A stretch of 64,000 bases of DNA from Peptococcaceae bacterium. GTDB taxonomy: Bacteria > Bacillota > Peptococcia > Peptococcales > Peptococcaceae. The stretch spans positions 52,916 through 116,915 of the forward strand of contig JAHZHI010000030.1 of assembly GCA_019420345.1 (NCBI GenBank), given 5' to 3'. Positions 57,917 to 64,000 of this stretch are shown here, piece after piece; the first letter of the stretch is position 1, and each line of letters begins with the position of its first letter. The translations under genes and the position numbers were made by a program. The notes under the pieces are model-generated. The model did not search any database, was not told the DNA's origin, and saw only the letters and a list, made by a program, of their open reading frames with translations.

Positions 57917-59458
57917 ATGACTTCAGGATCAATCATTATTTTGATAACGATCTTCGTATACCTCGTTGGGATGATGCTGATAGGTGTGTATTACGCCAAT
58001 AAAAACAATTCAACATCCGAATTCTATCTCGGCGGTCGAACCTTAGGGCCTTATGTCACCGCGATGAGTGCCGAAGCATCGGACATGTCCAGCTATCTCT
58101 TGATGGGGATTCCAGGGCTGGCCTATTTATCGGGGATGGCAGAAGCTGGCTGGACCATTGCCGGCTTGGCCATTGGGACCTATTTCAACTGGTTGTTTAC
58201 TGCTCAGCGTTTGCGCCGTTACACCCACTTAACGGATTCGTTCACTTTCCCTCAATTTTTATCGCATCGTTTTCATGAAGAGAAAAATATTTTGGCAGTT
58301 ATCGGTGCCATTGTTATCATTATTTTCTTCGTGCCTTACACTGCGTCAGGTTTTGCTGCGTGTGGGAAGGTGTTTTCATCTTTATTGGGCTTTGATTATA
58401 CAATTACTATGATCGTGTCCGCAGTGGTTATTGTCAGTTACATAGCGACTGGTGGCTTTTTGGCTGTTTCTATGACGGACTTCATTCAAAGTATTATCAT
58501 GTCACTGGCCATTTTATTTGTCGTTGGCTTTGCTGTGGTATCTGCCGGCGGGGTGGATGTAATCATCGATCATGCAGAACAACTGCCGGGGTATCTTTCT
58601 GCAGTGGCAAGCTATGACCCTACCACCAATACAGCGTCTTCATTTGGCGTCTTATCCATCATTACAACTCTTTCCTGGGGGCTGGGGTATTTCGGAATGC
58701 CGCATATCCTGCTGCGTTTCATGGCCATTGAGGATGAGCAAAAGCTGAAAGTTTCTCGCCGCGTTGGGACTGGCTGGGTTATTGTAGCCATGGCCATGGC
58801 GGTGTCCATCGGTATTGCTGGTCTGATGCTGAGCAGCGAAGGTATTTTGCCAGTGTTGGAAGGCTCTGCGTCAGAAACGATTCTCATTGAGATTGCCAAT
58901 CTCTTGTCACATTATGGTCTTTTTGCAGCCATCATGGGTGGGATCGTTATTTCAGGGATTCTCGCCAGTACCATGTCCACTGCATCATCACAGCTTTTGG
59001 CAGCAGCATCTAGTGTGAGCCAGGATATTGTTCAAGAAGCCATGCATATTAAACTTACTGATAAGCAGAGCATGCTTCTTGCACGTGTGACGGTTGTTTT
59101 GATTTCCGTTCTGGGCATTATCATTGCGCGCAATCCAAACAGTTCTGTCTTCCAGATCGTTTCTTTTGCTTGGGCAGGATTTGGTGCTAGTTTTGGCCCA
59201 CTGATTATCTGCTCGTTGTATTGGAAACGCACCACCTGGCAAGGTGGTTTGGCAGGCATGGTTGTCGGCGGGGCGATGGTCTTCATTTGGAAATATCTGA
59301 TCGCGCCAATGGGCGGTATTTTCAGTGTGTATGAGCTGATGCCAGCATTTCTGCTGAGTCTTATCGCCATTATTGTTGTCAGCCTGGCAACAAAGGCACC
59401 AGATGAACGTATTATCAAGGAATTTGATAAAGTAGCATCTGGCGCGCCAATTAAATAA
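57917..59458 (+). CDS. putP: Sodium/proline symporter
   Basis: A 513-residue sodium:solute symporter (SSS family) with about 13 membrane helices. FYLGGRTLGPYVTAMSAEASDMS near residue 36 holds the Na+-site Ser/Asp residues; SSYLLMGIPGLAYLSG follows, and ILASTMSTASSQLLAAAS near 355 is a second PutP signature. I start at ATG 57917, 8 nt after AAAGGGAG; an in-frame ATG upstream at 57851 would add 22 residues not typical of the family. It imports proline with sodium. proA lies 2.2 kb downstream, but in a separate unit. Confidence 0.92.
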   Translation: MTSGSIIILITIFVYLVGMMLIGVYYANKNNSTSEFYLGGRTLGPYVTAMSAEASDMSSYLLMGIPGLAYLSGMAEAGWTIAGLAIGTYFNWLFTAQRLRRYTHLTDSFTFPQFLSHRFHEEKNILAVIGAIVIIIFFVPYTASGFAACGKVFSSLLGFDYTITMIVSAVVIVSYIATGGFLAVSMTDFIQSIIMSLAILFVVGFAVVSAGGVDVIIDHAEQLPGYLSAVASYDPTTNTASSFGVLSIITTLSWGLGYFGMPHILLRFMAIEDEQKLKVSRRVGTGWVIVAMAMAVSIGIAGLMLSSEGILPVLEGSASETILIEIANLLSHYGLFAAIMGGIVISGILASTMSTASSQLLAAASSVSQDIVQEAMHIKLTDKQSMLLARVTVVLISVLGIIIARNPNSSVFQIVSFAWAGFGASFGPLIICSLYWKRTTWQGGLAGMVVGGAMVFIWKYLIAPMGGIFSVYELMPAFLLSLIAIIVVSLATKAPDERIIKEFDKVASGAPIK

Positions 59459-59468
59459 AAATGATTTT

Positions 59469-59500
59469 ACACGGCAATGATTAAAATTGCCGTGTTTTTA
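59469..59500 (+). terminator. Terminator after putP
   Basis: A 10-bp stem ACACGGCAAT / ATTGCCGTGT followed by TTTT. Confidence 0.92.
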
Positions 59501-59574
59501 TTTGTGAGAAGATTGCCGAAGACTAACGAAAGTGCTAGACTAATATCAGAATCATCAGAAAGGGGGAGATACTG

Positions 59575-60057
59575 TTGCAACAGGAGATGAGACGGCAAGA
59601 CCGAAAGGTGACTGACGAGACTGTTGTTCAATCGGTGTTGGACCAGGCTGAAGTGGTGCATATAGGCTTGTATGACAAAGGACAAGTTTATGTGGTACCT
59701 CTGAATTATGGCTGGTCTGAGGAAGAGGGGAAATATACGCTGTATTGTCATAGTGCACACGAAGGAAGAAAGATCGATCTTATTAGCAATGGAGCTTGTG
59801 TGGGTTTTTCGATGGAATGTGGTGTGAAAGTCGTTGGTGCACCTGCTGCTTGTGATTTTAGCACCTGTTACAAGAGCATCATCGGAGATGGGCAGGCGTC
59901 GCTTGTGCAGACACTGGAGGAAAAGCGTGCAGGTATGCAAGCCATCATGGCCCATTATTCACACCAAGAACATTGGGATTTTCCAGAACCCTTACTGAAG
60001 CAGATTCAAGTGATTCGTATTAAGGTAGAAAACTTGAGCTGTAAGGTTCATCGCTAG
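59575..60057 (+). CDS. Pyridoxamine 5'-phosphate oxidase-like flavin-binding protein
   Basis: A 160-residue split-barrel protein of the NimA/PPOX-like type. The N-terminus MRRQDRKVTDE is typical, and YVVPLNYGWSEEE with LYCHSAHEGRKIDLI matches the flavin-binding segments. VGFSMECGVK and the region near residue 100 complete the barrel. The TTG at 59575 lies 7 nt after AGGGGGA and is preferred; an ATG at 59587 is the alternative. It may reduce nitro compounds or bind flavin or heme; exact function unknown. The EamA-NUDIX gene follows after 16 nt. Confidence 0.83.
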   Translation: MQQEMRRQDRKVTDETVVQSVLDQAEVVHIGLYDKGQVYVVPLNYGWSEEEGKYTLYCHSAHEGRKIDLISNGACVGFSMECGVKVVGAPAACDFSTCYKSIIGDGQASLVQTLEEKRAGMQAIMAHYSHQEHWDFPEPLLKQIQVIRIKVENLSCKVHR

Positions 60058-60073
60058 GGGGTATGGAAAGATT

Positions 60074-61573
60074 ATGAAAATGAAAAAAGTTGTCATTTAT
60101 GTATGTTTAACGGCCTTTTTCTTTGGCACCATGGAAGTGGCGCTGAAAGTGGCTGGCAATAGTCTGGATGCCATTCAGATGACATTCCTTCGCTTCCTGA
60201 TCGGCGGCTTGGTGCTGGCGCCATTTGGCTGGTCTGATCTGAAAAAACGTGGCGCAAAATTGACACGCGGTGATTTGCTATGGCTGTTTGCTGTGGGTGT
60301 CATGGGCGTTTCGATCAGTATGCTGGCTTTCCAATTTGGTGTAAGTTACTGCAATGCTGCTACAGCATCGTCCATTATTTGCTTGAATCCACTCTTCACC
60401 ATGCTGATTGCGCATCTGTTTACAACGGAGAAGATGGACCGTGCTAAATGGATGGCCTGCGGTATTGGCTTGATTGCGGCTGTATTCATGATTCGTCCAT
60501 GGGACGTTCAGCCTGGCAATACACCTCTTGGGCTTGGGCTGACGCTGCTTGCTTCTGTAACGTTTGGTGCATATACGGTTATGGGGAAACGCACCATTGG
60601 CCGTTTGGGTGCGCTGGCGCAGACGAGCATCAGTTTTTTGTTCGGCTCTTTGCTTTTGTTGATTGCCTTACTGGTGACCGGGCGTCCAGTTTTTGCAGGC
60701 ATTGCGGATAATTGGCTGTTGGTGGCCTACATTGGCATCGTTGTTACAGGCGTTGGCTATATTTTTTATTTCACGGCCATTCGTTATTCAGATGCTACCA
60801 CTGGTGCCATTGCATTTTATATTAAGCCAGCCATTGCGCCAATTTTAGCAGTCATCTTTCTCGGTGAGCATATTTATTGGAACACAGTGGTCGGTGTTGT
60901 CCTATTGATCGGTGCATCGATATTGATTCTGCGTGATGCTTGGGGAAGCAAACGTCTTAATCTCGAAGAAGTGCATTCGATCGACGAAATTTTTGCGCAG
61001 CATCATACACATGCGGCGGATAAGCGCAGATTCTTCTCTTGCATGCTGCCGCTTATTGAGGTGGATGGTGAGGATCATCTTGTGTTGGAAGTGCGTAACC
61101 AAGGGATCATTCATCAGCGCGGAGAAATCTGTTTCCCTGGCGGGGAAATGTACGACGACGAAGCACCAGGTGCTTGTGCGATGCGTGAAGTATGCGAAGA
61201 ATTGGGCGTGCGTCGTGATGCGGTGCATGTGATCAATCAGATGGATACCTATCATGGCTTGCAGGGCATGAAAGTGTACAGCTTTATTTGCCGCCTTGAT
61301 CCGGTGCCGTTTGATCCAGATCCACGTGCTGTGGATGAAGTGCTGACCATTCCTGTTTCCTTCTTCCTTAACACAATGCCAGAAATGCACCATTTGGATG
61401 TATTTCAGCGGCAGCGCGCAGGTGACAGCTTAGACGAAGCCATCGCTGCTACACTTACAGAAGGTAATCGTGATGTGCCAGTTTACCGTTATGGTGAGCG
61501 CGCTATTTGGGGCTTGACCGCCATGCTCCTTCTTGATTTCTCAACAATTCTGCGTGATGCGCTGAAAAAATAA
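60074..61573 (+). CDS. Fusion protein: EamA/DMT transporter joined to a NUDIX hydrolase
   Basis: A 499-residue two-domain protein in one uninterrupted frame. Residues 1-295 are an EamA-type drug/metabolite transporter of ten helices (TMEVALKVAG...FLRFLIGG and a second repeat with AYTVMGKR and FYIKPAIAPILAVIFLGE). Residues about 310-499 form a NUDIX hydrolase. The NUDIX box is complete, G357-x5-E363-x7-R371-E-V-C-E375-E376-L-G-V, and QRGEICFPGG before it resembles CoA-pyrophosphatase (NudL) enzymes. The linker carries ILILRDAWGSKRLNLEE. The pairing suggests transport linked to removal of a nucleotide-linked compound; this is inference. Confidence 0.88.
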   Translation: MKMKKVVIYVCLTAFFFGTMEVALKVAGNSLDAIQMTFLRFLIGGLVLAPFGWSDLKKRGAKLTRGDLLWLFAVGVMGVSISMLAFQFGVSYCNAATASSIICLNPLFTMLIAHLFTTEKMDRAKWMACGIGLIAAVFMIRPWDVQPGNTPLGLGLTLLASVTFGAYTVMGKRTIGRLGALAQTSISFLFGSLLLLIALLVTGRPVFAGIADNWLLVAYIGIVVTGVGYIFYFTAIRYSDATTGAIAFYIKPAIAPILAVIFLGEHIYWNTVVGVVLLIGASILILRDAWGSKRLNLEEVHSIDEIFAQHHTHAADKRRFFSCMLPLIEVDGEDHLVLEVRNQGIIHQRGEICFPGGEMYDDEAPGACAMREVCEELGVRRDAVHVINQMDTYHGLQGMKVYSFICRLDPVPFDPDPRAVDEVLTIPVSFFLNTMPEMHHLDVFQRQRAGDSLDEAIAATLTEGNRDVPVYRYGERAIWGLTAMLLLDFSTILRDALKK

Positions 61574-61583
61574 ATAAATATAC

Positions 61584-61612
61584 AACCCGGCGAGACAATC
61601 GCCGGGTTTTGT
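61584..61612 (+). terminator. Terminator after the EamA-NUDIX gene
   Basis: A 10-bp perfect stem AACCCGGCGA / TCGCCGGGTT with a 5-nt loop, then TTGTGTT. Confidence 0.88.
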
Positions 61613-61659
61613 GTTACTATGAGAAAAATTCCCTCAAATCCCAAAGGAGGCTTCACCTT

Positions 61660-62937
61660 ATGAACATGAAAGAAGAAGCGCGCCGTATGAAATTAGCCGC
61701 GCCTGTTTTAGCGGCATCCAGCAATACTTGCCGCAATGCTGCTTTGGAAGCGATTGCCATTGCTTTGGAAGAACATCAGGCAGAGATCTTTGCAGCCAAT
61801 GCGGAAGATCTGGCAGCCGCTGACGCCAATGGGGTGGCTGGTGCCACCAAAAAACGTTTGAAATTTGATGAAGGCAAATTAAGAGACTGCATTTCTGGTT
61901 TACGTCAGTTGGAAACGCTGCCGGATCCGCTGAATAAAATTACTTTGGCGCGAGAATTGGACGCAGGACTCACACTTTATCGTTCCACAGTGCCAATCGG
62001 CGTTATTGGTGTGATCTTTGAGGCGCGCCCTGATGCACTGGTGCAAATTGCATCCCTCTGTGTGAAGAGCGGCAACTGCGCCATTCTCAAGGGTGGCAAA
62101 GAAACGGCAAATACCAATCGTGTGCTGTTTCATTTCATCAAAGATGCAGTTGTGCGTGCTGGGCTTCCAGAAAATTGTTTGCTGCAAGCAGAAGCACACA
62201 GCGAAATTGACGAACTGCTCGCCTGTGATCAGGATGTTGATTTGCTCATTCCACGTGGCTCCAATAAATTTGTGCGTTACATCATGGATAATACGAAGAT
62301 TCCAGTGATGGGGCATTCCAGTGGTATTTGTCATATTTATGCAGACAAAGCTTGTGACCAGGAAGCAGCACTGCCAATCATCGTTGATGCCAAGACGCAA
62401 TATGCGGCTGCTTGCAATGCCATGGAAACCCTTTTGGTCGATCGCAGCATTGCCAAGGAATTCCTGCCAAAAGCCGCAGCAGCGTTAGAAGCGGCAGGTG
62501 TGCGTTTGCGTGGCACAGAAGAAGTTGCTGCAATCATTCCTGTAGAAGTGATGAGCGAAGATGAATTTGACACTGAATATGGTGATCTCATCTGTTCTGT
62601 CAAACTGGTCGACGGCGTTGACGAAGCCATTGTCCACATCAATAAATATGGTTCCCATCACACGGATGCTATCCTCACAGAGGATGCTGAAGCAGCAGCG
62701 CGATTCATGCAGATGGTGGACAGCGCCGGTGTTTACCATAACTGCTCCACACGTTTTGCCGATGGCTACCGTTATGGTTTTGGCGCGGAAGTAGGCATTT
62801 CCACAGGTAAAATTCATGCACGCGGCCCTGTTGGCTTAGAAGGACTCGTTACCTATAAGTACAAACTTTTTGGCAAGGGGCAGATTGTTGCTGACTATGC
62901 CAGTGGCGACAAACAGTTCCACCATAAAGATCTCTAA
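61660..62937 (+). CDS. proA: Glutamate-5-semialdehyde dehydrogenase
   Basis: ProA reduces gamma-glutamyl phosphate to glutamate-5-semialdehyde in proline synthesis. A 425-residue aldehyde-dehydrogenase-fold protein with GVIGVIFEARPDALVQIASL near residue 107, CAILKGGKETANTN near 133, the catalytic Cys in YAAACNAMETLLV near 255, and GPVGLEGLVTYKY near 390, all diagnostic. I start at ATG 61660, behind AAAGGAGG; the in-frame GTG further upstream lies in the preceding terminator. proB is not adjacent. Confidence 0.95.
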   Translation: MNMKEEARRMKLAAPVLAASSNTCRNAALEAIAIALEEHQAEIFAANAEDLAAADANGVAGATKKRLKFDEGKLRDCISGLRQLETLPDPLNKITLARELDAGLTLYRSTVPIGVIGVIFEARPDALVQIASLCVKSGNCAILKGGKETANTNRVLFHFIKDAVVRAGLPENCLLQAEAHSEIDELLACDQDVDLLIPRGSNKFVRYIMDNTKIPVMGHSSGICHIYADKACDQEAALPIIVDAKTQYAAACNAMETLLVDRSIAKEFLPKAAAALEAAGVRLRGTEEVAAIIPVEVMSEDEFDTEYGDLICSVKLVDGVDEAIVHINKYGSHHTDAILTEDAEAAARFMQMVDSAGVYHNCSTRFADGYRYGFGAEVGISTGKIHARGPVGLEGLVTYKYKLFGKGQIVADYASGDKQFHHKDL

Positions 62938-62994
62938 AATACAGTTCTGACAAAATAGAGCATTCTGTGTCGGGCAAGCATGCCACACCTTTCC

Positions 62995-63000
62995 TATAAT
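62995..63000 (+). promoter_or_regulatory. -10 box before the AraC-type regulator
   Basis: A consensus TATAAT 23 nt before the start, without a good -35. A short palindrome GGCA-AGCA-TGCC lies at about 62973-62984, where a -35 region would be, and may be an operator. Confidence 0.5.
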
Positions 63001-63022
63001 GAGGATGGAAGGAGGGATAACC

Positions 63023-63883
63023 ATGGCATGGAGTGAAAGCATCAGCAAGGCCATTGCCTATATCGAAGCACATTTGCAGGAGCCCCTCAGCGTGGAAGAC
63101 ATTGCCCGGGCAGCGGCGTTGTCGCCGTTCTATTTTCAGCGAGGGTTTTCCATGCTTTGCGATATGAGTGTTGGCGAATACATACGCAGGCGGCGTCTTT
63201 CACAGGCGGGTCTGGCGGTATTGATGAGTGAGCGCTCTATTTTGGACATTGCGCTGGATTATGGTTATGATTCAGCCGATGGTTTTACGAAAGCTTTTAC
63301 ACGCTTCCATGGGTTGACTCCGACCGCCTTGAGAAAAAGCGGTGAGGCGATTGTCTCGTTTGCGCCGCTTTCCCTAAAAATTTCATTGGAAGGTGGAAGA
63401 AACATGGAATATCGCATTGAAAAGAAAGCAGCTTTCACGGTTCTTTGTCGTGCGGCAACCTTTACCTACGACGAAGGACCGACAAAAGTTCCAGCATTCT
63501 GGCAGGAACATTTTGCAGCAGGCGGTGCGCAGATCGTACGCGGATTGTATGGCATCAATATTGACGAGCAAATGAGCGGGGACACCTTTGAGTACCTGAT
63601 TGCTGACCCTTATGATCCAGCAATGGTTCTGACACAAGAGTACACCACGCGCACGATTCCAGCACACACCTGGGCCGTCTTTCCTTGCAGGGGGAAGATG
63701 GCGGAGTCTCTGCGTGCCGTGAATGAGCAGATCTTTTCCGAATGGCTCCCAGGCAACGGTGACTACGAAATTGCTGCCGGCATCAATATTGAACGCTACG
63801 ACGACGCTGCTAAGTACGAGAAAGGCATCCAGGATGATAACTATTATAGTGAAGTGTGGCTGCCAATTAAGAAAAAATTCTGA
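63023..63883 (+). CDS. AraC family transcriptional regulator with GyrI-like effector domain
   Basis: A 286-residue regulator. The N-terminal AraC DNA-binding region (about residues 5-105) has two helix-turn-helices: LSVEDIARAAALSPFYFQRGF and DIALDYGYDSADGFTKAFTR, followed by FHGLTPTALRK. The C-terminal part (about 130-286) is a GyrI/effector-binding-like domain (YRIEKKAAFTVLCRA... and the ending YYSEVWLPIKKKF), as in Rob/SoxS-like and BltR/BmrR-type sensors. It probably responds to a small molecule. GGAGGG precedes the ATG. Confidence 0.9.
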   Translation: MAWSESISKAIAYIEAHLQEPLSVEDIARAAALSPFYFQRGFSMLCDMSVGEYIRRRRLSQAGLAVLMSERSILDIALDYGYDSADGFTKAFTRFHGLTPTALRKSGEAIVSFAPLSLKISLEGGRNMEYRIEKKAAFTVLCRAATFTYDEGPTKVPAFWQEHFAAGGAQIVRGLYGINIDEQMSGDTFEYLIADPYDPAMVLTQEYTTRTIPAHTWAVFPCRGKMAESLRAVNEQIFSEWLPGNGDYEIAAGINIERYDDAAKYEKGIQDDNYYSEVWLPIKKKF

Positions 63884-63918
63884 GTGAAGTTAAAATTGAT
63901 AAAAATAGCATAGAAGAA

Positions 63919-63947
63919 AGACTATAAGGACGCGTTCCTTATAGTCT
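63919..63947 (+). repeat. Perfect inverted repeat after the AraC-type gene
   Basis: AGACTATAAGGA / TCCTTATAGTCT with a 5-nt loop, no T tract. It forms a stable hairpin 10 nt upstream of the terminator and may be part of a tandem termination or RNA-processing region. Confidence 0.7.
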
Positions 63948-63956
63948 CAGCTTGTC

Positions 63957-63989
63957 GAAAAAGGTCACCGCAAGGTGGCCTTTTTCTCG
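63957..63989 (+). terminator. Terminator near the window end
   Basis: AAAAAGGTCACC pairs with GGTGGCCTTTTT (one G-U) around GCAA, ending in T's. It closes the AraC-type unit. Confidence 0.9.
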
Positions 63990-64000
63990 TCTTAAGCCTC

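Overview
The window is about 64 kb of a low-to-mid GC Bacillota genome, most likely a Clostridia-type anaerobe. The evidence is a mraZ-led division and cell-wall (dcw) cluster, a ctsR-mcsA-mcsB-clpC heat-shock operon (a Bacillota hallmark), a tungsten-type aldehyde:ferredoxin oxidoreductase operon, G-rich ribosome binding sites, and sigma-A-like promoters. I cannot name the genus. I see no rRNA, tRNA, CRISPR array, insertion sequence or prophage.

Layout: (1) 2-2642, a short overlapping operon: a truncated radical SAM protein, an EcsC-family protein and a D-2-hydroxyacid dehydrogenase. (2) 2832-18739, the dcw cluster: mraZ, rsmH, ftsL-like, ftsI (PASTA), murF, a P1-family peptidase, mraY, murD, ftsW, murG, murC, ftsQ, ftsZ. 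murE, murB and ftsA are missing from their usual places, and the P1 peptidase between murF and mraY is unexpected. (3) 18855-24186, a small DUF4491 membrane protein, three tandem secreted stalk-domain paralogues, two small membrane ORFs, an unclassified structured RNA ending in a strong terminator, and a small exported protein of unknown function. (4) 24223-27086, uvrC with a small PF04020 membrane protein on the minus strand, and a divergent membrane protein. (5) 27290-32063, ctsR-mcsA-mcsB-clpC with CtsR-type operators. (6) 32118-34349, an Rrf2 regulator divergent from iscS-iscU, with a palindrome over each promoter. (7) 34672-38213, AOR, a MoaD-like protein, a 2x[4Fe-4S] ferredoxin and an iron-type alcohol dehydrogenase, which together look like a carboxylate/aldehyde/alcohol redox module. 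(8) 38420-49840, two OmpR-type two-component systems, each associated with a MacB/FtsX-type ABC exporter, with udp-cdd nucleoside salvage genes inside the second module; this block is visibly GC-richer. (9) 50010-63883, metabolic and transport genes: a Bcr/CflA-type MFS protein, a C39-like unknown, an ABC exporter, an HD protein, an Asp/Glu racemase, a nitroreductase, a CorC/CNNM protein, an alpha/beta hydrolase, PutP, a flavin-binding protein, an EamA-NUDIX fusion, ProA and an AraC-type regulator.

Most units end in clear hairpin/T-tract terminators, so operon limits are readable. The best leads are the EamA-NUDIX fusion, the structured RNA at 23550-23808, the three stalk-domain paralogues with a shared undescribed C-terminal region, the unusual dcw composition, and the four-gene AOR operon. 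Gene functions are assigned from recognised motifs; no database search was run.
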